Positions 1 through 11,278 of a stretch of 64,000 nucleotides of DNA are shown in pieces. Position 1 is the stretch's first letter, and every line of letters starts with the position of its first letter. A program made the translations under genes and the position numbers. Origin of the DNA: Coniochaeta sp. PMI_546 (lineage: Eukaryota; Ascomycota; Sordariomycetes; Coniochaetales; Coniochaetaceae); assembly GCA_021432605.1 (NCBI GenBank), contig MU271146.1, forward strand, positions 2,666,001-2,730,000, given 5' to 3'. The notes beneath the pieces are model-generated. The model saw only the letters and a list, made by a program, of their open reading frames with translations. It made no database searches and was not told the origin of the DNA.

Positions 1-980
1 CAGAATTGGTGGATGATGATGAGTATAGATAGACTGCACGGGTTCCCCAGCCTATACACTCTATACCGACACGGTGGGAAGCTCTCCCCAGGATACCGAG
101 ATGGCAGGATCGGAGGATGAAAACTTTCGCAGAACCATAGCAGTCCAAACTTTGCTGGACGCTGTCCGTCAGAATGGATGATCCTGACAGAAGGACTCGA
201 GGAGCAACAATAAAGCAGGGTGAAGATGGGGTGATTGACGCGATCACCAAAGTCTGGGGGGCACTCTGTTCGGTAAACCGTCCATATTTTCTGACAGAGT
301 CCGCTGGAACCCGAAGGTAAAGACCTATTTGGGCTCGTGGCGTGGGATGTTGGTCTACACGTGGATGACACGAGGTGAGAGAGTTCGTGTGTTTTAAGCT
401 TTTAGGCAGCAGAATTACATCAACTTTGATACGCCAATGCGTTTTCCTGCCATTCAAACTCGGATAACAGGTCGAACCCCCGTCGCGGTCGTGGTGATTG
501 AACAAGATGAGATGTCAAAAGGGCTGGGTTTCGACACCTTCTGTGCAATTGCAGAAGCTGCATAAGAAGGACGAGCCTAGTCGACATGCCCATATCAAGC
601 AGATATACAGGCCTTCCGTCCCACGCCGGGCAAAAACTCGCTGTGGTGATTTTGTTGCAGAGGTCCCCGTGAAAACAGGCCAAGATGTACCTCGGCATGG
701 TCGGCGCTACTCCGCGGCGCGCCCGGACCTAAGAAGGCGACGGGCAAGAAACTCAGAGGGATAGAGTCAGCGACGTCAGCGTCGTCAGCGATGTCAGCGA
801 TGTCAGCGGCATCAGCACAGCGACGCCGACAGATAAATATCCGCACGATATCGGCTTTCGATCGTGCTGTTGTTTCAGTAAATCCGATTAAAGATTACCG
901 AATGCGCGCGTCAGCCGATGCCAGCCTTATACAACCTTTCCCTTTCTTCCGCTAGAGAACCTTGAGATAAAGCCGCCACT
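1..980. other. Intergenic, no gene recognised
   Basis: Several short overlapping open frames occur on both strands, but none resembles a protein family I know and none has a plausible intron structure. The only structured element is the 9-bp tandem repeat at 771-815. The last 100 bases are the immediate upstream region of the dehydrogenase gene. Confidence 0.5.
771..815. repeat. 9-bp minisatellite, five units
   Basis: Five consecutive 9-bp units follow the consensus CGATGTCAG with one or two changes per unit. The array lies about 165 bases upstream of the dehydrogenase start. A unit length divisible by three would be frame-neutral if transcribed, but I see no gene here. Confidence 0.8.
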
Positions 981-2200
981 ATGGACCATGCTACGCACTT
1001 GGTTACCGGAGGCTGTGGACTTCAGGTTCGTGATATATTATTCTTGTGCAATTTTTGTAAAGCGTTGGCTGACTCAGCTGTTCCAGGGCGCGCACATAGT
1101 CCTGAAACTGCGGGAAGCGTTTCCCAGATCCTCTATAGTAGTAATGTCTCGCAACCCAACTGTGAACACCTTCAGTGGCGTTCAGTACCTCGCCGGTGAT
1201 ATCACAAGTCCCTCGGATATCAACCGTGTGTTCACCGCCGTGCGCCCTACCGTTGTGATTCACTGTGCTGGTGCCATGACTGTGTCGCGCGCGGCCGTCC
1301 CCGAAGACGTGGTGCGCAAGATCAACGTGGATGGCACGCGTCTAATCCTAGACGCGAGTAAACGCTTCGGTGTAAAGGCCTTCGTCTTCACCAGCAGCGC
1401 CAGCGTGGCGCAGAAGTACGATGGCGGCTTCAGGGATCTGATCAACTGCGACGAGACGGCTCCGACAGTGGAAGAGGAAGACGGCGGGCTGATATATCCG
1501 CGGACCAAGGCCGCAGCGGAACGTCTTGTTCTCGCGGCCGACGACCCAGCCGCTATGAGAACCGTGAGCTTGCGGCCGGCGGCAATCTATGGCGAATATG
1601 ATTCCGACCTTATCCCCGGCTTCATCGCCAGCTTGCGCGGAGGCAGAGCAGGTCAACAAATCGGTGATGGAAAGAATCTCTTTTCAATCACTTATGGAGG
1701 CAACTCGGCCGATGCACACCTACTGGCCGCCGCGCGCCTCCTTGAACCAGACCCGGCTGGCGTCGCTGGCGAGGCTTTCTTCGTCACCAACGATACGCCG
1801 GTTCCATTCTGGGACTTTGCCAGAGCGGTGTTCCGTGCCGCTGGTGATACGACACCGCGAGAGAAAGTACGAGTTGTCAACCCTTCTGTTGCCTTCTGTA
1901 TCGCCTGGGTTTCGGAATGGATTGCCTGGTTCACTGGGTCGAAGCCGATGCTGGCAACTGCGATGGTGAAATACTGTACCATGAACAGATGGTACAATAT
2001 ATCAAAGGCCAAAGAAAGACTCGGATACCGGCCGAAGGTCGACTGGGAGGAAGGTGTTCGGAGAGGTGTCAAGGTAATTATTCCCAATATCAGGCTTTGA
2101 TTGGTCTTAGCCATTGATACCTGGTGTTTGTTTGGGTCTTGCTGACACGGTCCTCCTCTAGTGGTTCCTCGATAACGAGGCCAAAGGCAACGCAAAATAA
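981..2200 (+). CDS. 3-beta-hydroxysteroid dehydrogenase / sterol-4-alpha-carboxylate 3-dehydrogenase-like (Erg26/NSDHL family)
   Basis: Three exons are inferred: 981-1025, 1087-2073 and 2162-2200, giving about 356 residues, the usual length of Erg26-type enzymes. The first intron (1026-1086) has donor GTTCGT and a CTGAC branch point. Splicing it out rebuilds the Rossmann motif TGGCGLQG (TGGxGxxG) at residues 9-16; unspliced, the motif is lost. The second intron (2074-2161) swaps a short read-through tail for the ending WFLDNEAKGNAK. The catalytic Tyr and Lys lie in YPRTK, after the FTSSAS segment, as in short-chain dehydrogenases of the 3-beta-HSD family (PF01073). In ergosterol synthesis this family oxidises and decarboxylates 4-carboxysterols at the ER with NAD(P). 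The enzyme could equally be a paralogue acting on another sterol or a secondary metabolite. It is convergent with the oxidase gene. Family assignment is firm; the exact substrate is inference. Confidence 0.85.
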
Positions 2201-2852
2201 GTTGTATCCATCGTTCGATAGCTCTGGCGGCCGCACCTCATAAATTCATCTCACCACGTCTGTCAAACCCTCCTACATCAGCTACGGCTCACGAGTCCGA
2301 GCGTGTCGAATATCGTCCTAGGAAGACTATTCAGTGTGTCTATCTTTAGCTGACAAACATACACATCGCCCAGGGGAAGAGGTCTTGCCGGCCAGGGGGC
2401 AGAGAAAAGACAATGCAAACGACGCTGGACACTGGATATGAAACAGAGACCAGGCGACCATCAGGGGACAATAGATTTGCCCTGTCAAGATGACATCTGT
2501 CGTTCAGAACAGGATACACCATGAGAGTCGTTGCACATGCATTCGCCAATCTGACTTGATAGCAGGTCCTCCTATTACGTTGAGTATTCGGTCTAAACAA
2601 CCACGTCCTTGTTCTCGGACTGCTAGATCGGGTCAAGCGAGTACAGACAAGTCGCCAAGACTATCTGATGTTTTTCACCAATGTGTTTTCGTCATCAGAT
2701 CGCTCAACTTGGTGCGTGAGCTTCGCTCGTGGTCTGCAATCCATCTATATATCCGCTCCCATTCTCGTGCACACAGCCCAGCTCTATAATACAATTTGAC
2801 CGTGGCGTCGCTTGCCACGGATGATTCACGGCTTGAAGATATGACTGTGAGC
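2201..2852. other. Intergenic between convergent genes
   Basis: About 650 bases lie between the dehydrogenase stop and the oxidase stop. They presumably hold both 3' UTRs. I see no coding signal or repeat. Confidence 0.5.
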
Positions 2853-4494
2853 CTACAACCCCACTGGCAAGATGCCCTGAGGATAATGAAAGACGTTGTC
2901 GGGATCGATGGCAGCCTTGATCGCCTGGAGCTTGGAAAGGTGCTTGCCCCAATACTTGCTCTGAGCTTGGTCCTGGCTCAACTTCGGATCAGGGTAATTG
3001 ACATATTGACCCCAATCTGACTGATTCATGCCCGTGGTGATGTTGCCGACAAAGTTCTGTAGGAAGCTGAAACCGGTACTGTCAACGATATGATCAACAA
3101 ATGAGTACATTAGAAGGAAGTCACGATGAGCATAGGCCGTTGCTTCGGTCGCTGAAGCCGCCACAGCAGACTTGGGCCCCCCGTGCAGGTCGATCTGGAG
3201 ATACCAGTCTCTTCTGTTGGCCTTGGCCGTCTTGAACCAATACGTCGTGAGCGACGTGAGCTGCTCAGTCGTCAGGGCTTGAGTGTACAAGCTCGTGGAG
3301 TAGAAAGTCTCGTGCTGGGAACATGTCAGCATGTGATGTGCTCCGTTCCCGTGTCTGACATATCGAAAGGAGGAGGTCCCTACATAGTTGTAAGGGTGCC
3401 CCTGGTCAAGAGCCAGGCCATTCCCGAAGTGCGTCAGCTGGTCCAGCCACGTCCCCTCCTGTGACAGCTGCAGGGTCGCCGAAGTCTTGTTAAGCAGGGG
3501 TTGCAGAGCCGCCTTCAGCCCCGTCTTGTCGCCATAAAACAAGCCCTCAAAGTTGACAAACTTGCCGGTGATGAACACACGCATGTTGAGCTCGGGAGGC
3601 ATAGTACTGAGAGCATAATCCTGGACCGCTCTCAGCCCATTGAGGGCTCTTTCTTGAGTACCCCAAGGAGCCGACGCCACAAAGAAAGTCACCGTGTCTG
3701 GCACTACGAACGTCTTGAACTGGAATGATGAGACGATTCCCATGCTCGAACCCGCTCCTCGAATGGCCCAGAACAGGTCTGGGTTCTCGGTCGCCGAGGC
3801 ATTCACGACTGTCGAGTTGGCAAGAACAACGGTTGCTCCGACCATCCAGTCCACTGCCAGTCCCTTGGTGTGTGAGCTAACTCCATAGCCGCCATGGAGA
3901 GAGTGCCCACCGACACCGACTCTGGAAATTCGAGGCAGAGATTAGCTTTCGCCTAAGCACGACTTGTCGTCGCCAGCTTCGGAATCATACCCAGAGGTGA
4001 TATCATACATACCCAGGACACGTTCCGTGACTGAAGGCTCGTTTTCCCTGAGCATACAACTCGGAGGCCACATGGCCAAGCCTCGAGCCACCCTCGATAG
4101 AAGCTATTCCGCTGGTTGCGTCCAATTTCACAGCGTTCATTCTGTCCATCTCAATAGTCAAGTGACCATCCTCCCCCCCAAGGCCAAAAGATGCATAGCT
4201 GTGGCCTCCGCACTTAGCGTTGGCCTTGACTCCCAACTTTTTCGCACAGATAACGGCATCTTGAATGTGCTTGACGTTTTTAGGGACTGCAATAGCTACC
4301 GGAGTGAAGTTCAACTGCAGGTTGAATGGTGCCGCGTCGAGCTTCCAGTCGTCCGTTCCCAGAGTGTCAGTTGGTACGCCGGCCTTGTCCAGACAGTCAA
4401 TTAGGGCATCACGCTTCTCAAAGGGTGATGCGCGTGACACTCCAAGGTGCAGTCCTAGAAGAATAGCCGCAACTGCGGCGAAAGTAGACGGCAT
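2853..4494 (-). CDS. Secreted FAD-linked oligosaccharide oxidase (AA7, glucooligosaccharide oxidase-like)
   Basis: Exons on the minus strand are 4494-4013, 3921-3384 and 3314-2853, about 493 residues, close to the roughly 500 of known glucooligosaccharide oxidases. A signal peptide (MPSTFAAVAAILLGLHLG) is followed by a Lys-Arg site. The FAD-binding PCMH domain shows the two flavin attachment residues of this family: His in CGGHSY and Cys in HGTCPGVG. The Cys motif is completed only by splicing the first intron (3922-4012, donor GTATGT). The second intron (3315-3383) is 69 nt, in frame and without a stop; I remove it because it has a GCTGAC branch point and because the flanks then join as HPYNYHETFYSTS, the family pattern. 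A C-terminal BBE segment ends NVFHYPQG. Such enzymes oxidise the C1 hydroxyl of oligosaccharides to lactones and release H2O2 outside the cell. The neighbouring lactonase fits this role. The exact sugar is not known. Confidence 0.9.
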
Positions 4495-6484
4495 GGTGAC
4501 CTTGCAGAATACGCTGTGGCCGAGCTAGAGCGAAGTTCGGATTTGTTCGCAGGTTTATAGAAGTAGGGGCCGCCGGCGTCCTCCGAGGTATCCTTTCCGG
4601 CCACTCCTCACGATGGAGTCAGCTCTAACCTCTGCGGCAAAGGCAGTCGCAATAGTGCCATGATGATGGCTTGATCGTACGGCAGTCGGACCATACTTAA
4701 ATTCTCTGGCTCTTACACGGCGGGAGCAGGTCTGCCGGGACTGATGCGTGGACTCGCCGACAACTTTTACCGTTAATTACTCTCCGTTGTTGGTCCCGGC
4801 TCGATCTCCATGCGTCCCGGCAGAGTTCGGGAGCGAAATACTCACGGTCAGGTTCAAGCCGCGTATTGGAATCTAGGTCCAGACTGTCTGGTCTAAGAAT
4901 ACTTTAGGTCGGAAAATTAATTCTTGGAGATCTTCTGGCATGTCCCGAAGACAGCCTGGGCTTTGAAACAACGACACCATGACACGTCTAGAGGAGTTCC
5001 AAACCGTGGCTGTGGCGCCACTTGAAGGTTAACACTATTTTGCATACAACCATATACAGGCTATATCAGGTTGGTTGAGAAGCAGCAGCCCGAGCCTACC
5101 CTGACCTCGAGAACCGCGACATGGGGCCGCCATGTACAGTACCTAATCACAAGGCACCAATGGCATTATGGTCCTGCCGTTCTGAATAGGAGCGATATGG
5201 GTTCTGACTTCCTGTCGTTGCGCCTTTAATATGCAGTCCTCTTACATGCGTCTAGCATCTAGCCCGCTTCTTCCTTCATGAGCTCTTCCAGTGCCGGTCC
5301 TGCTGGTAAGACGGCACGAGTTATCCGGGCCATTGGGCCGCCCTAGCTACCCTTCACTCAGCTCTTCTTCTGACGGATGAACCACGTTCAAGCACGTGGA
5401 TGGAATATATGCTTGTGCAAAGCTGGTTCAGTCAATGTCTAGCGTTCAGGAGCTCGGGGGGTTGTCGACACTGGGCCGACCAGCCCACAACAAAAGCAGA
5501 CCCTTTGATCAAGCAGAGGGTTACCATCCTGATTGTCACGCTTTTCCGGTACTGATCTGCAGTGGATCAAGCTGCGGCACAGCGAATCTCGTTTGGTTCC
5601 TCAACATACTTGGCTGTACGATTGTTTCATCTGCTACTTTTCACTAGAGATGTTTTGCTCTTCTCTCGCACCAACAGTCTCTCGGACTATATGTCTCGCA
5701 CATACTATTGCGGGTTGTGTGTCTACATAGTACTTCGATTTCAGACTTTCGTCAGTTCTATCTCCTGAAGAATGGCGATGTTTCCCCGACCACGACTTGG
5801 CGGGCTGTGTTTCGTCTGTCGCCAGTGTCTCTCGGGGAAACGGATGCTCCGTATCATGGCATCAATGTTACTCGGTGAAGCCTGGGAAGACTACTTACTT
5901 GCTGTGCAAAAGCCCGACTTGTAAGACGACTTCGTGTTTGTAGGAGTAGCAGCGAAAACACGTCCTAATAAGGGCGTCGGGGTAAATGCAAAGGGGGTAA
6001 TTAGCCAGTCGTCTCTGGCTTCCTGTTCCTTGAAAATGTCGTTCAAATACCGCATAATACGGCACCGATCCAGCGGATATAGCCTCCGGACTCTTACTAC
6101 TTTGGGCGACTGCATCATCACCTCCGTGCAGGCTGACCGAGCGCAACATTAGGGATGGATGATATTTTGGTGAAGGCTCGTTATTTTCAGGTCACGGAAC
6201 ATGGGGTCGGGAGGAGCCATTAATATCCTATAGGACGCCTGCTTTGTTTAAAGTCCCAATAAGTCCCCATGAGCTGTCTAACTGTGTTTATGATGCCATC
6301 AATACCTGGATGTAGTCTGCGTGCTCTTTTCCTAGCCGGGGAATATCGAAAGTATTAGATCAGTCCGATACTCCTGACGATCCTGGCCACAATACTTGCT
6401 GATAAGACCGTAACAGCCATTTCTCGACTCAGTTCTCTGCCAAAGATAGTCGTGGCCAGGCCTGCGCAACACCTCCTGCCAAAA
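4495..6484. promoter_or_regulatory. Shared 2-kb upstream region of divergent oxidase and lactonase genes
   Basis: The oxidase start faces left and the lactonase start faces right across this gap, so both promoters must lie here. Small open frames around 5400-5770 and 5890-6150 overlap one another and resemble nothing I know. I did not identify a specific activator site with confidence. A bidirectional control region is an inference from layout only. Confidence 0.4.
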
Positions 6485-7754
6485 ATGGCGTCCGTCAGAG
6501 TCTCACTCTTTGCCGCAGCATGCCTCATCCAGGCCACTTCGGGTGCTAATCTGCTGGTTTCGCACTACAACGGCAACCTGTACTCTTTGTCCCTGACGAG
6601 CAGCGGTTCTGCTGGGTCCTTGTCCATCAAGCAGACCCTCCGTGCTGGAGGTTCAATGCCAAGCTGGCTCACACTCGATTCGGCAGCTGGGACACTCTAT
6701 GTCACTGATGAGAGCACTTATGGAAGTCCAGTTCTCACGACGGTCTCAGTCGCAGCTGATGGAACCTTGAAGACAGCCTCGACAGCGAGGTCAAACGGTG
6801 GTGAGCTTCACAGCACGTTGTACGGCGGTGCCGATGGCAAGGGTTATATTGCTGCTGCTGAATAGTACGAGAATCCCCAATACCATCGCGATCACAAGAT
6901 GGAAGGGAATGCTTCGCTACGAAGAATCGTTGATGCTGACAGTCAATCGCAGTGATCCCTCATCAATTAGCACATGGAAGCTCCCCTTGTCCTCCAGCAC
7001 CCAGTCACTGCAGAAGCTGACTTTCACCATGAGTGGTAGAGGAACTGTGCCCTCTCGTCAGGACAAGCCGCATCCACACTCCGTCTTCACCGATCCCACT
7101 GGAAAATACCTACTGAGTGCTGATCTGGGCGCCGATCTCATACGTATTTTCAGTATCGATGCTAGTACAGGGAAGCTCACCAACTGCGCGAATGCTCCGA
7201 CCGGGGCTGGTGATGGGCCTCGTCACGGCGCATGGTGGGTGCCAAAGGTCGGTTCCACGGATGGAACCATGTTGTATATCGTCAATGAGCTAGCCAACTC
7301 TGTCACGGCTTGGAAGGTCGGCTATTCCGGGACCTGTCTATCTCTGCAGAAGACACAGTCGCTGCCCACATACCCTGCTGGCAAGTCAGCACCCTCGGGA
7401 TCCAAGGCCGCCGAAGTGCACGTCGCCGGCGACTTCGTGTATGCTGTGAACCGCAACGACAAGAGTTTTGGAGCGACATCAGATTCGGCCGTCACTTACT
7501 CTATCGATGCTGCTACGGGTGCCATTACGTTCTTGGAAGCCACCAACGCTCATACCTACTTCCCTCGCACATTTGCTATCAACAAGGCCGGCGACATGGT
7601 AGCTTTTGGCGGCCAGACGTCGGCAACTGTGGCCATCGTAGCGAGAAACACGACGAGCGGGAGACTGGGCAGTCTGATTGCGAGTGTTCAAGTTGGCAAT
7701 CCCGGAACGGTGAACAATGAAGACGGTCTCAGTGCAGTTATCTGGGACGAGTAA
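6485..7754 (+). CDS. Secreted lactonase, seven-bladed beta-propeller (PF10282 family)
   Basis: Two exons, 6485-6864 and 6953-7754, give about 393 residues, the usual length. The start at 6485 is preferred over an in-frame start at 6452 because it opens directly with a signal peptide (MASVRVSLFAAACLIQATSG). The intron 6865-6952 has donor GTACGA and a GCTGAC branch; splicing restores AAEYDPSSISTW across an otherwise in-frame stop. Family landmarks are HPHSVFTDPTGKY, DGPRHGAWW and AEVHVAGDFVYAVNRND, plus repeating propeller blades. The family includes 6-phosphogluconolactonase-like and muconate lactonising enzymes; secreted fungal members are thought to hydrolyse sugar lactones (recalled, not checked). 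Placed beside an oligosaccharide oxidase, hydrolysis of aldonolactones to aldonic acids is the natural inference. The substrate is not shown by sequence. Confidence 0.87.
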
Positions 7755-8865
7755 TGAGTCAATCTGCCGGAAGACTCACGTGTCGGTTTTGTATGTTACA
7801 CATACGAGCCTTTTAGTCTAGACAGATCAACCGGGTCGTAAACAAGGACGAGAAGGCCAGCATATGATCGTCATATGTCGCCGCACTCCAACCATATCAG
7901 CAATTAAATCCTACTATTCCTTCCGCTACAGGGGGCCCTTGAACATGCTGACTATGGTGTTGCAACATGGACACCCTTCTTCCAATGATTCCGTCACCGC
8001 CAACGTTCAATAGCAAAGGCTTTTCAAGAGCCGTGTCCAGACTGTGCCCTTGTTTAGGGTCCGGACTGAGACTGAACTGTTGGAACATGCCGCTCTGATG
8101 GCTCGGTCGAGTCATGTCACCGATCGAACTATGTTTCACAGATGTCAGTGCCAATTCACTAAACAGAAGACAAGGTTGGCCCCGTACTGAATCGACACCA
8201 GCATGTGAGACTTGTGCCTCAAAGGCTGAGCGGAAGCTGAGGTAAACCTGACGTGGGTTGCAGTTGTACTTTCCGGTACGGATGGGTCCAAGAACAACAA
8301 GCTTCCCACAAAAGGACCTTGGGACTTCGAGAATAGATCGACACGGGCGCCAACCCGGACCGCTATCGAAGTGTCGGTGCCGCACATTCTACCGATAGCC
8401 TGGGCAAGCAATAAACAGGCAGGTCTAGACTGGAAGATTAGGTGCCATGGGCATGAGTTATATAGGGAGAGGGGCATCTGACCATATGAGGGTCGATATC
8501 GCTCGTCTCTCATTTCATGCTCGGTGTCCTGTGTAGAAACACGAGTCTACAGAACTCGTAATACCAATGTACTGTAGTTATCAGTGGAGGGTGATTGCAG
8601 ATGCGGAGCCGCCCGGTGCCCAGTACCGAGGGGCGAGGCAAGGAGTAGCCAATTAGGTGCAGAGAATTGGCCTCAAATTGCCTCTTTTGGCAGTTGAATA
8701 GCAGGGGATACCCATTGTCAAAGGTATAAAGTACTATGCTAACTCGTACTGTAGAGCGCTGATGGATGGCATTTTTAGTTGCGTAACCCTGAGGCTGTGG
8801 TGAGAGTGATTGAGCATGTTTTAGACTTTGAGGATGCATCTGAGCATTTGATTCCCACTCGACTG
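7755..8865. other. Intergenic with an unrecognised minus-strand open frame
   Basis: The stretch follows the lactonase stop. A 162-codon open frame on the minus strand (7897-8385) and a partly overlapping one (8145-8513) are the longest signals. I recognise neither, and two competing frames suggest chance or decayed coding. No repeat or RNA gene is evident. Confidence 0.4.
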
Positions 8866-8868
8866 AAG

Positions 8869-9591
8869 ATGGCCACTTGGTTGCAGCATACAGCTCTCCA
8901 TTATCGCCGCGTCCATTGTTTTGAAAGAGTTCGTTTGCCTTCGACTCGAGTCAGATCATGGAGCTGCACCACAGCAACATCATCAAACATACCTACGTGA
9001 CCAATCTTAACAAAGCATTCCAGGCTCATAACATAGCCGTCGAAGCTGGTGATTTGGCCGCCCAGACAGCACTGCAATCAGCCATTAGATCCAACGGCAG
9101 TGGTCATATCAACCACAATCTATTCTGACAGAACCTGACAACGCCTTCAAGGCAGATAGAGTTAGAACGTGGGGGAGCTACGACGAGTTCAAAATCCGCG
9201 CGTTCCGCCATTCTTCTCGCTATCGAGGGGATCGGCTGGGATTGGCTTGTCAATGAGTCCCAAGGCGGCTTGCGCATTGTCATCATGAGAGATCAGGACC
9301 CCGTTGTTGGGGCGAGGTTCCAATACTCGGGGTCGACATGTGGGAACATGCCTACTAAACTCAGGTGAGCCCATCAACCGGATCTCTGCCATTCTGTCCT
9401 CTGTCACTTTGTCACTTCGCCTGGCACTTATATTCTGGACCTGCACTGACGTTTCGTCACATCATCAGTACCTCAATGGCAAGGCTGCTTATGTCGATAA
9501 CATTTGGAACGTCATAAATTGGAAATTCGCGGAACAGCGGCATCATGGGGCCCCGGATGACGCATTCGATGTCCTCAGAGCTTCCATGTGA
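8869..9591 (+). pseudogene. Broken manganese superoxide dismutase gene
   Basis: Clear Mn/Fe-SOD sequence is present but interrupted. From 8955 one frame reads [31 protein letters not shown] and [12 protein letters not shown] at 9126-9128 stands where the family has Trp, followed in the same frame by QNL and later GWDWLVNESQGG and DQDPVVG. The frame then changes: VPILGVDMWEHAY starts at 9317, with a second stop (TAA, 9356-9358) directly after it. An intron (9365-9468, donor GTGAGC) leads to YLNGKAAYVDNIWNVINW in the last exon, ending at 9591. All four metal ligands (His in LHHS, His in GHINH, Asp and His in DMWEHA) survive across the frames. The region between the two halves is shorter than normal and the N-terminus before 8955 is barely recognisable. 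It cannot encode a whole enzyme as read here. A sequencing error cannot explain this number of lesions. Confidence 0.85.
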
Positions 9592-11278
9592 TGGGAATAA
9601 TAAAACCCTTCAGATAGGGCTCACAAATATCATCGGGCATCTCAACCGGATGCCAATTTCAAGGTTGAGACAGTGGTATAGAGATGATCTGACAAGCTGA
9701 TTTGACGAGCTGAGCTTGATCGTCATGCTTCGTGGGCTCATGATTCCATAGCCCAGGGAGGCTGATGGTTGATACAGCAAAGTAATGCCATGTCTTAGGT
9801 ACTGCGATCACGGTCATTCTAACCTCGGAGAGTCCTGTCCGTTGTTATTTCTTCCTCTTTTTGTTACCGAGACGCATGATATTATCGCCTGTGGTCTTTC
9901 ATTTCCCTCAGAATCTGCTTAGGCCGTGGTCCGGTCTCAAGCGTGGTCTTTGCACTGCAAGACCTCCAGCGTCATGTCTTCCCATGCCCGGCACCTAGCA
10001 TCCTAGCCTGAACATGTAATAAAATTCTCCGTTTCTAATGATCGTTATTTGCGCTTTCGAGACTACGTTAGCGATACTAAGGATCTGCCCCGGGCACAAG
10101 CTACTAATGCAAACCAGACTGTGTGCTTTTTACCCCTGTTCGCACGTCAATTCAGCCAGCACGTATATCTGTGACAAAGCGAATACCGCACTTACTGTGT
10201 CCCTGCCTATTGCTGCTACACAGTACTCGACCGCATGAGCTCCATCGAAAACCTCTTGCCACGATAACCCGCTCGTGGCATTCTGGCAAAGTATCACAGA
10301 TTCCAACAGTCCCGTATCTTGTTGTATACAGCTCGCTGGGCGCAGAGGGGTGACACATGCCTGTATACGACATGATGGCGATGTATAACTTTGTGTTTCG
10401 CGGCGGCGGCGACATGCAGCTCAGCTGCTGCAGGAACGGGGAGGGACCACAGACATCTAAGACACTCGGTCCTCCCGGAAGGAGAGGAGCACTCCCGCCA
10501 CCAATACCGTTGCTCCGCGCGGCGTGGATATTGCTTTGAGGGATCGCCAAATGATCCCATGAGAACATGTGTGCGTGAGCCTAGGAGATTCCGCTCGTAC
10601 TCGCGGAGATATTAGGGGGACACAGTGTGCAATAGTGCGTGCAAGTGTCAAGAGCCGTGCAAGCTTCCTAGCCCTACTGCGACGACTTGGTATGGCGAGA
10701 CCTTGACATTTCACGATATCCGTCACCTCCTTGCCCCCTGAGCTGAGGCAATTAGACGTTGAGACACGAGACTGCGGACGATACTGCCAGGTCGAACGGT
10801 GTTGTCGAGAAGTGGTGGCTAATACGACAAAAATAGCTCTTAACCGATCACAGGTGATATCTGGCTCTTTCATTTGAATGCAGGAGCAGCACTCCTTGGA
10901 AAGATGCATGCTCTGCAACTATGGAGTAGAGGAGCCTATGCCAGCGGGAGCACCCCTAAGAACAACATCCCACACGGTGAGGTAATCCATGTGTTGATGG
11001 TTGCATCTCTCAGTCACCAGTCTCGTTGTACAATTCCTAGGATGGCTCACTCTTATCCTCCGTCTACTTATCAACGGCTGTAAAGGACGTTGGCAGTCCT
11101 GTATCAGCCTTCTGCTATACCGAACCACACCTAAGAGGGAGTTCGAGTGGAATACTACGCTCGTGCATATTCGATAATACTTGTACGTTTTACCGTCATT
11201 ATGTACGGAACCACTCATTTCTTGATCGTGAGCATGAGGTAAGTGATAGCCCTGTCACACCGGCAAAGATCATCATTG
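9592..11278. other. Intergenic, no gene recognised
   Basis: About 1.7 kb lie between the SOD relic and the Ser/Thr-rich gene. Overlapping open frames on both strands at 10,150-10,920 have no recognisable family and no consistent codon pattern. ATGAG at 11,234-11,238 followed by a perfect donor GTAAGT could be a tiny first exon of the downstream gene. Confidence 0.4.

Noticed and set aside
455-500. GGTTCGACC on the minus strand resembling a tRNA B box.
   Set aside because: No matching A box or cloverleaf arms were found around it.
981-7754. Secondary-metabolite gene cluster (dehydrogenase, FAD oxidase, lactonase).
   Set aside because: There is no polyketide synthase, peptide synthetase, terpene cyclase, P450 or cluster regulator, and the oxidase is of the secreted sugar-oxidising type.
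7897-8513. 162- and 122-codon minus-strand open frames after the lactonase.
   Set aside because: They overlap each other in different frames, no family is recognised and no splice pattern supports either.
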